A DNA stretch of 24,009 nucleotides from CAYNFT01 sp964396535 (GCA_964396535.1 CAYNFT010000025.1:1-24009); one strand, 5' to 3'. Shown: positions 1 through 7,995, counted from the stretch's first letter. The notes: generated from the sequence alone by a model not told the origin. Program-made: numbers and translations.

Positions 1-99
1 ACTGTACCTCCTGAGCTTATTATGCTCCGAAAGGTCAGTGTTTTCATGACATCATTTTGTTACTTAAGGTTTTTATAAAAGTAAGATCCTCTATTTTGC

Positions 100-105
100 T
101 ATAAT
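100..105 (+). promoter_or_regulatory. extended -10 promoter
   Basis: TATAAT at 100-105 preceded by TG at 97-98 forms a good extended -10 element (TGnTATAAT). There is no clear -35 box, which is usual for this promoter class. It lies about 85 bp upstream of the TTG start of the glycosyltransferase-like fragment and would drive it. Confidence 0.45.
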
Positions 106-189
106 ATCGCTTTCTATAGCTTATAAGTAGTATCCTTTATAGGAGAGGGGTAGTAATTCTCAAGTTCAAATATTGCAAAGGGGATAGAA

Positions 190-867
190 TTGCTAAAAAT
201 CCTTTTCATCCCTCAAAACAGCAAGGAAATCTCACAAATTGCTTTAATTAGAGATGAGTTAACAAAGCAAGACATAAGTATTAACTCTATTGCTCTCAAT
301 AAAACACTCGCTCAACTTTTACGGGAAGCTAACTTTGAATATAAAAAAGTTGAAGATTATCACACCCAAAATACCGTAAAAATTATCCAGCGTGAGCAGC
401 CCGATATTGTCTATATGAACCCCATTAGCATCTCACCATTTATGATTGCTTTTACTTGCGCCGCTGCCTATCTCGAAATACCATGCCTGCAAATTTATTA
501 CGGCGATATTGCATCACCTACCACTCACGGATTAACCTCACTATCGGAGAAGGTAGCTTTATTTTTCAAGCGAGTAATAGGATTTTGCTGCAGCCTGAAT
601 AACTTGTTATCCTTCATCTACTTAGTGAAAACGATTGAGGTTACAAGTAATTATATAGACTCCCACAACATACTGTTCAGAGAACTACTTAAACTGAAAA
701 ATCCTTACATTGAGTCACATCGGTACCGAGAAGGCGCCAATTTAATTGTATCCAATCAGTCGACCAGGGAAATCATGATTGGTCTCGGTTGGCCGAAGGA
801 GAGTGTATTTGTTCTCGAGCAGTCAAGATTAGACATGATATTCCGCCAGATACTTAACCGGGATTAA
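190..867 (+). pseudogene. glycosyltransferase-like protein, N-terminal half only (GT-B fold)
   Basis: A 225-residue product starting at TTG, with a GGGG-containing ribosome-binding site 4-8 bases upstream. The pattern resembles the N-terminal Rossmann half of GT-B enzymes of the UDP-GlcNAc 2-epimerase / CDP-glycerol transferase type: hydrophobic strand MLKILFIPQ, then QPDIVYMNPISI near residues 70-80, then an interdomain segment GLGWPKESVFVL followed by LDMI. In such enzymes that segment leads into the nucleotide-sugar-binding C-terminal half, which is absent here because the frame stops at residue 225. I therefore read it as a truncated gene, although a stand-alone domain is possible. The family is inferred from pattern only. 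The sequence is AT-rich and unlike the right half of the window. Confidence 0.4.
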
Positions 868-1258
868 TTTATTAGCCGACGGCAAATATCCAACATAATT
901 ATTCTTGCGATATTGCCGCTGATTGATTCCGGTTTTCGGAAGAACTCAAAGTATACCTTGTGACAATCATAAAGGCAACCATGATTGTACTTTAGCTTGT
1001 TTTGTTGGATCATGCGTATTGGTTGTTTGCCCTTGGTTGCAGTAGACGTGGTAAAACCCAAAAGAGGTAAAACAGGGAAGTCATTGAATGTACGGGTGGT
1101 GAGGCTCGACGCTCTGGTTTTATCCAATCTCTAGGCAAGGTTGCCTACCCAACCACATGAATGAGAGTGCTTAGGAAGAATCCAAGCTCTCCAAACAACC
1201 GAATAGAGTACACCGCCCTCTCTCACACGGGAATGCTAAAGGCTAGTTCGAAGGTTTT
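868..1258. other. non-coding or decayed region
   Basis: This stretch follows the truncated glycosyltransferase-like gene and ends at direct-repeat copy 1. An 87-residue minus-strand frame (864-1127) has no recognisable motif and no ribosome-binding site I trust. I see no tRNA or intact gene. It is best viewed as decayed DNA at the edge of an inserted cassette. Confidence 0.4.
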
Positions 1259-1259
1259 G

Positions 1260-1286
1260 GTTCTGTCTATCGTACGGTACTGCCCA
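1260..1286 (+). repeat. direct repeat, copy 1 (possible attachment site)
   Basis: A 27-bp sequence beginning GTTCTGTCTATCGTACG and ending GCCCA. It recurs at 4376-4402 in the same orientation with one mismatch (T1281 here, C4397 there), and in a degenerate form at 12526-12553. The first two copies flank the methyltransferase, radical SAM and unknown-gene cassette, about 3.1 kb apart, so they may be attachment-site or target duplications of a mobile cassette. It is not a tRNA that I can fold. Confidence 0.6.
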
Positions 1287-1332
1287 GTAAAACCCGCAGT
1301 AAAACTAAAATCAGAACTCTAATTGATGCATT

Positions 1333-1839
1333 TTACCCGTTCTTAGTGGTTCTCTTTCGTTTTGCCTCAAAAAGCTTTGCCACCTGTTCCCTGAGATAGT
1401 GTTGAACGAAAGAGTTTACCGTGCCATCAGGGTAAATAACGCGATTTCCGATAAGAGGCTTCAGCTTATTTTCTAACGCTAACTCCGAAAAGGGAGTACC
1501 AACTTTCTCTTTAAGTTCAGAAATAGAAAACCTGGCATTCTCCCAAAGCCATTTTCATACCTCATTTTCAGTGTCACTTTTAAGCTCTGTCAGCTTGTCC
1601 GCACGCTTAACTGCGAGACTTGTCCAAGCAATGATAATTTTAATGAGCTCTGGATTGTCAGTTGCTACCAGAACTACTTCCGGTTTTTCACTCTGTTTGA
1701 ACCAGTCTAGCTTCTCAGTATATAAATCGTCATTCACGTTAGTACTTTCATATAGTTTACAGTACGCAATTGCAGTGTCCCATACATCCTTCAATGCCAG
1801 TCTTCTGCCAAAGTTCAGACTCTTCCAGACATAGGGCAA
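1333..1839 (-). pseudogene. unknown protein gene interrupted by in-frame TGA (third gene of cassette)
   Basis: Two open stretches lie in the same frame: 94 codons (1839 down to a TGA at 1557-1555), then 73 codons to TAA at 1335-1333. The second stretch reads like real protein (ENARFSISELKEKVG, NRVIYPDGTVNSF). Together they would make a 168-residue, mostly helical, soluble protein of no family I recognise. The simplest reading is a CGA (Arg) to TGA nonsense mutation, or a sequencing error. I found no convincing SECIS hairpin after this TGA. The start overlaps the radical SAM gene by 83 bp, and a TTG at about codon 16 is an alternative start, so the two are translationally linked in one operon. 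Confidence 0.5.
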
Positions 1840-2932
1840 GCTCGAGTTCAGGCTGCAGCCTTCGTACGGTCTCGATTATAAGAGAGTAGACTTCGCTTCT
1901 CAGTGCCCGAGAGTAACGAGCTCTCCCATCTCCTACTCCGTGGTATGTGTCTTCAATATGAGTAGATATTGCGTTGTCCAATCCCATCTTTTGCTCCATA
2001 AGTTTACGTGCTCCTTTATAGATGCAAACACCGCCAAGAGTAAGGCGCTGAAGCGGTACTGTTCTTACCAGGCGTTCAGTGAACGAAGTATATATGTCTT
2101 GCCATCCCTCAACTGGTATGATAGGCATCATGACAGCGCGGACGGGATAGCCGGAGGAAACCACTCGGCGCATGACTTCCAAACGCTCCTCAACACCGGG
2201 GACGTTCTCTTCAAAGATATTGCATACCTCCGGGGGATTCACACTCCAGGAAAGGATGGTATGCCCGCGGTGTTCAAGAGCTAACAATCGTTTAATATTG
2301 GTGCTTTTGGTGAGGAGGGTAAGACGGGCGTAAGTATGTTCTGCAAAAAAGGGGACTAAAACAGTCGAATATGCAGTCAGTGGGTCAAGTGCTAGCGGGT
2401 CTTGCAGCTTGCCGATATAAAATGAGGTTGGTTTCCCCAAACGTTGGGCAGTCCGGTCTATTTCATCAAGCATCTCAGGGAGATTCACATATATCTTTAC
2501 TGTCGGGGAAAATTTGACTCCCTGCGTTCCCGCAAGGTAGCAATATTTACAGCCATAGGGGCAGAAGCCATAAGGAGAGAAGTGCCAGTAGTTTGGGCAT
2601 GTATTTCCCTCTTCCTCGCTGAAACGTACCGCCGACTTAAGCTCACCGAAAACGAGTGTCTGCTTGCCAGTTCGGTGCAAGGCAAGTGCATCGGTTTTGT
2701 TTAGTTCGATCCGGTTGTGAGGAGTATCCAGACACTGTTTTACATCAGCTTCAGGATATAGATGGCAGATACGCTCCACAAATTGCTGACGCTCTTTAGT
2801 GGAAATACTTCCTTTAGCAAGGTAGATTTGAGACACCTTCACATAGTCTGGACTAACCGGCTCATATTTCGTTGGCAATGATAACTTGGGTCTGGCTTCC
2901 CTGAACAAATTCATTTGGTTATTGTGTTGCAT
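1757..2932 (-). CDS. radical SAM protein, spore photoproduct lyase-like
   Basis: 391 residues. The radical SAM cluster motif CxxxCxxC is CPYGCKYC at residues 124-131 and binds the [4Fe-4S] cluster that cleaves S-adenosylmethionine. Downstream, ILSWSVNPPEV and a block ending MMPIIPVEGW match the SxSVNP and PIxxxEGW patterns of spore photoproduct lyase (SplB)-like proteins, which repair a thymine dimer by hydrogen abstraction. The organism need not sporulate, since many SplB-like proteins occur in non-sporeformers with unknown substrates. The C-terminus is Cys-rich (GCMGHCNC). It starts 10 bp after the methyltransferase stop with only a weak ribosome-binding site, implying coupling. Pairing with a ParB-domain methyltransferase points to a DNA-modification or DNA-repair cassette rather than sporulation. 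Confidence 0.8.
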   Translation of the reverse strand: MQHNNQMNLFREARPKLSLPTKYEPVSPDYVKVSQIYLAKGSISTKERQQFVERICHLYPEADVKQCLDTPHNRIELNKTDALALHRTGKQTLVFGELKSAVRFSEEEGNTCPNYWHFSPYGFCPYGCKYCYLAGTQGVKFSPTVKIYVNLPEMLDEIDRTAQRLGKPTSFYIGKLQDPLALDPLTAYSTVLVPFFAEHTYARLTLLTKSTNIKRLLALEHRGHTILSWSVNPPEVCNIFEENVPGVEERLEVMRRVVSSGYPVRAVMMPIIPVEGWQDIYTSFTERLVRTVPLQRLTLGGVCIYKGARKLMEQKMGLDNAISTHIEDTYHGVGDGRARYSRALRSEVYSLIIETVRRLQPELELALCLEESELWQKTGIEGCMGHCNCVL

Positions 2933-2942
2933 TGTTCAAATC

Positions 2943-4178
2943 TTACTGCCCTGAATTCTGAATACGAACTGCCTTATTATTGGTGAGCGTCTCCCAACGT
3001 TTCATTATGACATCACAGTATACAGGATTGAGTTCCATCAGATAGGCTTTTCTTGCCGCCTTTTCGGCAGCAATCAGTGTAGTACCTGAGCCACCGAAGG
3101 GTTCGAAAACACTGCCGGCAGAGCCAGTGTACGCCTGAATAGAGCGAAAGGGGATTTCTACAGGGCAAACTGCAGGATGACCAAACTGCTCCATTTGATT
3201 GGTAACTGCAGCTATCTCCCACACGTCAGTGTGATATTTGGACATGTACTCCCGTCCCTCTCGTGTCATCTTAGGTATATCGCCCGGCTTCTGGTAAACC
3301 AATAGTGCTTCCCATTCCAATGCTGGATAATAGCACGAATTACGTAAGATATGGAAATCTCTTGGTATGGCGTAATTCGCTCCAGTCTTTTTCCAGATGA
3401 TAGTATCTAGGTACTGAAATCCGCTTTCTTCAAATAGTCTGGAATGATGACTTACATGGTCGTGATGCGTGCTACAACCGTTAGCGATGTTCCAGACACA
3501 GACTCCGCCTGCTTCTAGAATATCATAACAGTTCTGGATAATCTTTCGAATGTCTTCAAGATAAGCTAAATATTCATCCCAGTGGGAATAAGCTCTCTGG
3601 TTGAAATATGGAGGACCGCCAAAGACGTGGTTCATCACTTGGTCTTTGATTAGCCGTCTTATTGAATCTCTGTCCCTCGAATCAGCACAGAGCAATCGGT
3701 GATTTCCTAAAATGTAGAGGTCTCCAGGTTGAGTTAGTACAGATGTATTGTTAACTTCTGGGACGATATTATCATCGTCGCTTTCATTCAGTATAAGCCG
3801 CCTTATTTCCTCGTCACTGAAACCCAAGCTCTTGATATCAATATCCTCAGACCTGAGTTCCTCCAGCACCTCCCTCAGCCTTGGAAAATCCCAATCGGCA
3901 ATCTCGGCAGTTTTGTTATCAGCAATGGCAAAGGCCCTCCGCTTGGCATCTGTCATTTCAATCACAATAACCGGCACCTTCTCTATACCAAGCTTTTGCG
4001 CAGCCTTCCAGCGAGTATGTCCGGCTATTATAGTCGAATTCCGGTCACACAAGATTGGCACGTTAAAACCGAAGGAACGAATACTTTCTGCTACTGCGTC
4101 TACAGCATGTTCGTTCAACCTGGGATTATCTTCCCAGGGGATTAGTTTGTCTAGTTCGATTTCCTGAACTTGAAGCAT
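2943..4178 (-). CDS. ParB N-terminal domain plus beta-class DNA methyltransferase
   Basis: 411 residues in two parts. Residues 1-100 form a ParB/Srx-like domain (LIPWEDNPRLNE, then GHTRWKAA at 53-60). Residues 150-400 form an S-adenosylmethionine-dependent methylase of the N6-adenine/N4-cytosine group, with the PPY motif before the SAM-binding FEPFGGSGTT (358-367); that order defines the beta class. The catalytic motif IV reads GGPPYF (187-192), where the family normally has Asp, Asn or Ser before PPY, so activity is uncertain. The start ATG has a strong AAGGTG site 7 bp upstream and a clear promoter at 4259-4287. ParB-fused methylases are typical of phages and mobile elements. It leads a three-gene operon. 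Confidence 0.85.
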   Translation of the reverse strand: MLQVQEIELDKLIPWEDNPRLNEHAVDAVAESIRSFGFNVPILCDRNSTIIAGHTRWKAAQKLGIEKVPVIVIEMTDAKRRAFAIADNKTAEIADWDFPRLREVLEELRSEDIDIKSLGFSDEEIRRLILNESDDDNIVPEVNNTSVLTQPGDLYILGNHRLLCADSRDRDSIRRLIKDQVMNHVFGGPPYFNQRAYSHWDEYLAYLEDIRKIIQNCYDILEAGGVCVWNIANGCSTHHDHVSHHSRLFEESGFQYLDTIIWKKTGANYAIPRDFHILRNSCYYPALEWEALLVYQKPGDIPKMTREGREYMSKYHTDVWEIAAVTNQMEQFGHPAVCPVEIPFRSIQAYTGSAGSVFEPFGGSGTTLIAAEKAARKAYLMELNPVYCDVIMKRWETLTNNKAVRIQNSGQ

Positions 4179-4258
4179 TATATCACCTTTACGTAAAGTA
4201 CAAATTAACTCTGAGATTCTTCACTTAGACTGATAAGAACAAATGTACTAATAATTTG

Positions 4259-4287
4259 ATTCTAGCATCATACGACTATAATAACAA
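4259..4287 (-). promoter_or_regulatory. sigma-70-type promoter of the methyltransferase operon
   Basis: Reading the minus strand, TTGTTA (4287-4282), a 17-bp spacer and an extended -10 TGCTAGAAT (TAGAAT at 4264-4259) lie about 80 bp upstream of the methyltransferase ATG. Confidence 0.5.
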
Positions 4288-4375
4288 GATGATTTTGTCA
4301 TAATATGGGATTAGCTTGTAAGGCAAACTCGAAAGGGCTCGAGCTGATACTTACAGTCTGAAAGCCAGTTCAAAA

Positions 4376-4402
4376 GTTCTGTCTATCGTACGGTACCGCC
4401 CA
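4376..4402 (+). repeat. direct repeat, copy 2 (possible attachment site)
   Basis: 27 bp matching 1260-1286 with one difference, in the same orientation. It lies upstream of the cassette promoter, so the two copies bracket the whole operon. Here the repeat continues into CCA followed by six T residues (GCCCACCATTTTTT), resembling the 3' end of a tRNA-like gene, but no cloverleaf can be built upstream. Confidence 0.6.
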
Positions 4403-4425
4403 CCATTTTTTAAAGCTAAAAAGAA

Positions 4426-4457
4426 CCCTTAAGCGGATTACTGCATAAGGGCTTTTT
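4426..4457 (+). terminator. intrinsic terminator without an upstream gene
   Basis: CCCTTA (4426-4431) pairs with TAAGGG (4446-4451), an internal GC/GC pair tightens the loop, and C plus five T follow. No plus-strand gene ends here; it sits just after direct-repeat copy 2. It may be the orphaned end of a gene or small RNA displaced by the insertion. Confidence 0.55.
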
Positions 4458-4676
4458 ATTAAATGGAACTAATTTGGCACTAATCAATATTAGCTTATTG
4501 CACTAATGATTCACCATACTTTTTAATATCCACATTAAACAAACATCGGGATGTTTGCCCTTCCATGCGTACGTTTCTGGTTGAAAGTTATAGCCCTTAA
4601 AGGATATCTACGTAAAGTTTATGGTAAGATGGTTCGCTAATCAGAATAAGATATCATGTATTAGACCAAGGAAGTT

Positions 4677-5309
4677 ATGAGTAGGACACAGCATTCATAT
4701 TCCAGGCAAATCAACTTTGAAGCGGTGTTTAATTTTCGTGACCTCGGCGGTTACCAGGCTAAAGGAGGTCGTACTGTGTTCTGGCGTCGACTCTTCCGCA
4801 GTGGTGAACTACGCCATATGACCAAACGAGATATTATGAAGGTTAAGGAAGAAATCGGACTAACATCGGTAATAGATCTCCGAAACGCGCGAGAAGGACT
4901 AGAACAGCGACAGGAAATTAGCCTCATGAATAAAATCGGGGCAAAGTATTGTTACGTACCGCTCAATACGAATAGTGATCGTAGGAAGGACCGAGAACTG
5001 TCTCTAAAATTTTCTAACATGGGCGAGGTCTATTTATATCGCATAGGGAATAAAGAATACGGCCAGCGATTAGTTGAAGCCCTAGAAATCATCGCTGATC
5101 CGAATAATCATCAACTTGTATTTCATTGCGTCGCGGGCAAAGACCGATCAGGCGTATTGGCCGCACTAGTCCTAGGTACATTAGGTGTCACAGATAAAGA
5201 TATCGTTGATGACTACATTTCAACGGCTCCATATATGAAAGACTTTTTACCCAAACTGAAAACCGCGTCTAGGACTCCCGAACTGCGCATCGAAATACCA
5301 TACTCGTGA
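4677..5309 (+). CDS. tyrosine/serine protein phosphatase (Y_phosphatase3-like), C-terminally truncated
   Basis: 210 residues. The active-site loop CX5R is HCVAGKDRSG, with nucleophile Cys151 and Arg157. The N-terminal NFRDLGGY (19-26) and the FRSG and IDLRN motifs are typical of the bacterial tyrosine-protein phosphatase family near Y_phosphatase3. Such proteins usually run 30-50 residues longer. The recognisable sequence ends near TASRTPEL, exactly where a MarR-like gene stub begins on the other strand, so a deletion probably removed the last helices. The start ATG has AAGGAAG 5 bp upstream. The catalytic core is intact, but folding without the C-terminal helices is doubtful. Confidence 0.75.
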   Translation: MSRTQHSYSRQINFEAVFNFRDLGGYQAKGGRTVFWRRLFRSGELRHMTKRDIMKVKEEIGLTSVIDLRNAREGLEQRQEISLMNKIGAKYCYVPLNTNSDRRKDRELSLKFSNMGEVYLYRIGNKEYGQRLVEALEIIADPNNHQLVFHCVAGKDRSGVLAALVLGTLGVTDKDIVDDYISTAPYMKDFLPKLKTASRTPELRIEIPYS

Positions 5310-5398
5310 AGCTCCTTCTGCCTGGCTTTGTATATTAGGTGACGAGTGCCACTAATCATTTGCCATAGCCTGAAGCCTATATCTTTAGATTCTGTCAT
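5283..5398 (-). pseudogene. MarR-family regulator, 5' stub
   Basis: From an ATG at 5398 with an excellent GGAGG site 4 bp upstream, the minus strand encodes about 38 residues (FRLWQMISGTRHLIYKA, then RQKELHEYGIS). These match the first helices of MarR-type regulators (LWxLIxxTxxxIxKARxKEL, then YGIS). Beyond about 5283 the frame runs antisense into the phosphatase gene, and no winged helix follows. It is therefore a remnant whose 3' part was lost at the breakpoint shared with the phosphatase. A stop at 5213 would end any product at 61 residues. Confidence 0.5.
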
Positions 5399-5563
5399 TT
5401 CCCTCCGTTCCTTTTAGACTATAGATTTGATGACAATGAGAGGATAAATATAGTGATACTATTCATTAAATACAGAATACCTGCACCCTATTATAAATAT
5501 ATAAAACTATTTCTAAAAGTTATCCCATTTTTTGGGAACAAGCGCTAATTTCCTTAGTTATTC

Positions 5564-5593
5564 TTGACATCAATCCCTATTATATGTTATTAC
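5564..5593 (+). promoter_or_regulatory. putative promoter above tandem operator repeats
   Basis: TTGACA at 5564-5569 matches the -35 consensus perfectly. The best -10 is TATTAC at 5588-5593 with an 18-bp spacer. The predicted start falls inside the 13-bp tandem repeats that follow, suggesting repression. No gene starts within 600 bp downstream, so the transcript may be a leader or small RNA ending at the terminator at 5808-5856. Confidence 0.35.
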
Positions 5594-5632
5594 TAATCGT
5601 GTCCGACTATCGTAGACGACTATTGTATACGA
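5594..5632 (+). repeat. three tandem 13-bp repeats (possible operator)
   Basis: Units lie at 5594-5606, 5607-5619 (CTATCGTAGACGA) and 5620-5632 (CTATTGTATACGA). Units 2 and 3 agree at 11 of 13 positions; unit 1 is more diverged (8 of 13). The block also contains the inverted pair ATCGTA/TACGAT. A spacing of little more than one helical turn, directly after a -10 box, suits a regulator-binding array. Confidence 0.45.
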
Positions 5633-5807
5633 TTTTACGGTAACATATTATTCTAAATCAAGTTATAGAAAGGGTATAACTGAATAGGACTGTATTTAAC
5701 TCACCTTTTTAGGTTATCTAATTAATTTAAAATTGAATTTACTACACTAAAGCAGATAACCCATCTATATTTTTGATAGATGAAAGATAGTAGTGAGTGT
5801 AATTATT

Positions 5808-5856
5808 GGGCATCAGAACCGCAAGAATTATCTGGTGGTAGATGATGCCCTTTTTT
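5808..5856 (+). terminator. intrinsic terminator or attenuator
   Basis: GGGCATCA (5808-5815) pairs perfectly with TGATGCCC (5843-5850) and six T residues follow. The 27-nt loop is larger than in ordinary terminators and holds a smaller TCT/AGA stem around GGTGG, so it could be the expression platform of an RNA switch. No known riboswitch class was recognised. Confidence 0.6.
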
Positions 5857-5983
5857 ATTTTGCCGGAGACAGTTAACCATAAAGCTTAGGAAATATTTTT
5901 AAACAGGATATGTTGGGGAAAAAAAGGGGAGTTTGAAGCATATCGAATTAAATAGTGCTTGCCCTGCCGGGGGAAACCAGGGT

Positions 5984-6009
5984 GCTGAGGATAAGCAGCT
6001 TATCTCAGC
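5984..6009. repeat. 12-bp bulged inverted repeat
   Basis: GCTGAGGATAAGC pairs with GCTTATCTCAGC around a single A at 5997, with one bulged G. No T-tract follows. A nearly symmetrical palindrome like this may be an operator or an mRNA-leader hairpin about 210 bp upstream of the substrate-binding protein gene. Confidence 0.45.
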
Positions 6010-6219
6010 TTAAATACCATCCATACCCCTCCCGTGTCCGGAGCCCTGGGGGTAATCGGGCTTAGTGGCAGGGCCAGCCAATGAGAAGGAGGTGGTGCCT
6101 TTAAAGCAAAAAATAATTGGTAGAAACGGCAATCAGGTACAGGAAAGATAGCAATAAAAGGATAGTGTAATGGGAACAGGTTTGTCAAATCAAGACAATA
6201 GAGCAAGAGAGGAGGTGAA

Positions 6220-7962
6220 ATGACAATGAAAAGAAAGATTATCTGGATGCTGGTGAGCTGCTTGATGGTGCTATCGCTGGTGATGGCATCCTGCGGCCCG
6301 GCGGAAGAGGAGGGAGAAGTGGAGGTGGGGGAGGAGGTGGAGGTGGGGGAGGAACCAGAATACGGTGGTACGTTGACCATGGCTACTACGGGTTCGCCGA
6401 GGGATTGGGATGAAGCCTTCCAGCCGGTGTGGGTATCGGGTGGTAGCCGCCTTGTTTATGAGCTTCTTTTGCAGGGAGACTGGGCAATGGGGCCAAACGG
6501 CAGCGGCGAAGTCGGTTTCAAGCAGAATACCTTTCCCTTCCCGTCATTTATGACCGGATGTCTGGCGGAGAGCTGGGAAATAGTTGACGACCAAACCATG
6601 CTATTCAATATCCGTAAGGGAGTTCATTTCCATGATAAGCCGCCGACGAACGGCAGAGAAATGACCGCCTATGATGTAGAGTACAGCCTGATGAGGATAG
6701 CGACATCTCCCACATCCTACCAAGGCTTGAATTATGCTTTGGGTACAGACTTAGAATCGGTAACCGCGCTTAATAAGTGGACGGTTGAAATCAAGAGTCC
6801 GCCCGGGAGGCTGTCCAGGGCATATGCCGGTTATGTATCAACCCAGGGATGGACGGTTCCCCGTGAAGCCGTTGAAGAATACGGCGACCTGCGGGATTGG
6901 GAGAATCTTTGCGGCACAGGACCATTCATGGTGACAGACTATGTAGTCGATACCTCTATCACATACGTAAAAAACCCTAACTACTGGCAGAAGGACCCCT
7001 TTCACCCGGAGAACCAACTGCCCTATGTGGACGGCGTTAAGTCTTTGATTATCGGGGATAAGTCTACCAGGCTGGCGGCATTCCGGACAGGTCAGATTGA
7101 CCAGATGACGAACTTATTGCTGGAGGACAAGGAGCAATTTGAGAAGACGAACCCCGAGATGCTTTGGACGAAATACTTGCCCAAGACCTTTATTATCTGC
7201 TGGAGGGTTGACACACCGCCCTTCGATGACATAAGGGTTAGACATGCGCTGGCTATGGCCATAGACCGGCAGGAAATAATCGATTCCTACTTTAAGGGCG
7301 ACGCTGAGATGCTCACACAGGAGTGTATGCCTATTCCAGAGTTTAGCCACTATTATACGCCACTGGAGGAGCTTCCCCCGGCAGCTAGGGAGCTGTTTAC
7401 GTATAACCCGGACAAGGCGAGGACGCTTCTGGCTGACGCAGGCTACCCCAATGGCTTCCAAACTGAGATTGTTTGTACGGCCAGTGAAGCGGACGAGATG
7501 TCCATATATAAGGGCTATTGGGATGCAATTGGTGTCGACCTTGCGCTGAAGGTGACAGAAGCGGGCGCCATAAGCGGTATCATGCATAACAAGACATACA
7601 CACAGATGATTACGCATTCGGCTAATTCAAATCGGCCTGAAATGTTCCTGATGGTCACCAAGGGGCAGGAGATGAACTATAGCATGGTCGACGACCCATA
7701 TGTCAATAATTGCTTTGATGAAAGTGCGGCGACGCTCATAACTGACCCGGAACGGAACGCAAAAGTGGTCAAGGAGGGAATCCAGTATCTCATTGAGCAG
7801 GCCTTTTCATTTCAGCCTCCGACGCCGTATCTTTTCACTGCATGGTTCCCCTGGGTAAAGGGCTACAACGGCGAATTAACTCCCGGCTCATGGGCTCACT
7901 TTGATACCTGGTACAAGTACATCTGGATAGACCAGACACTGAAGAAGTCCTTGGGGTACTAG
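6220..7962 (+). CDS. ABC transporter family-5 substrate-binding lipoprotein (peptide/nickel type)
   Basis: 580 residues. A lipoprotein signal peptide ends at VMASC, giving lipidated Cys25. A Glu/Gly/Val linker (26-47, tandem EVEVGEE) tethers the domain to the membrane. The rest is a family-5 (OppA/DppA) solute-binding protein: YGGTLTMAT opens lobe I, AESWEIVDDQTMLFNIRKG is the classic early block, and VRHALAMAIDRQEII marks lobe II. Start: GGAGGTGA precedes two near-adjacent ATGs (6220 and 6226), either of which gives a good signal peptide. No permease or ATPase genes adjoin it, so it is an orphan binding protein whose ligand cannot be told. A strong hairpin follows the stop. A decayed relative lies at 11714-11818. 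Confidence 0.9.
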   Translation: MTMKRKIIWMLVSCLMVLSLVMASCGPAEEEGEVEVGEEVEVGEEPEYGGTLTMATTGSPRDWDEAFQPVWVSGGSRLVYELLLQGDWAMGPNGSGEVGFKQNTFPFPSFMTGCLAESWEIVDDQTMLFNIRKGVHFHDKPPTNGREMTAYDVEYSLMRIATSPTSYQGLNYALGTDLESVTALNKWTVEIKSPPGRLSRAYAGYVSTQGWTVPREAVEEYGDLRDWENLCGTGPFMVTDYVVDTSITYVKNPNYWQKDPFHPENQLPYVDGVKSLIIGDKSTRLAAFRTGQIDQMTNLLLEDKEQFEKTNPEMLWTKYLPKTFIICWRVDTPPFDDIRVRHALAMAIDRQEIIDSYFKGDAEMLTQECMPIPEFSHYYTPLEELPPAARELFTYNPDKARTLLADAGYPNGFQTEIVCTASEADEMSIYKGYWDAIGVDLALKVTEAGAISGIMHNKTYTQMITHSANSNRPEMFLMVTKGQEMNYSMVDDPYVNNCFDESAATLITDPERNAKVVKEGIQYLIEQAFSFQPPTPYLFTAWFPWVKGYNGELTPGSWAHFDTWYKYIWIDQTLKKSLGY

Positions 7963-7995
7963 CCTGGCATCATAGAGACAGCCGAATAGAAGAGG

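Larger units (their letters stand above)
5399..6219. other. long intergenic region with regulatory structure
   Basis: No credible gene is present in these 820 bp. It holds the MarR-stub ribosome-binding site, the promoter and tandem repeats at 5564-5632, a 7-bp hairpin at 5762-5782 (CATCTAT/ATAGATG), the terminator at 5808-5856, a bulged hairpin at 5984-6009, and the GGAGGTGA ribosome-binding site of the substrate-binding protein at 6211-6218. Composition shifts from AT-rich to GC-richer near 5950, marking the edge of the mosaic left part. Confidence 0.5.

Noticed and set aside
864..1127. 87-residue minus-strand reading frame
   Set aside because: No motif, no ribosome-binding site and composition unlike a protein; it sits in decayed sequence.
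1130..1290. Group II intron 3' end
   Set aside because: GTACGG resembles part of domain V, but the full 34-nt hairpin and a reverse transcriptase gene are absent.
1520..1557. Selenocysteine at the TGA at 1557-1555
   Set aside because: The only hairpin after it (TGGC/GCCA) has 4 bp, an 11-nt loop without G in its first two positions, and starts too close to the TGA. Arg CGA mutation explains it better.
4320..4405. tRNA or tmRNA gene ending in CCACCA at direct-repeat copy 2
   Set aside because: No T-arm, anticodon arm or matching 5' acceptor strand can be formed upstream.
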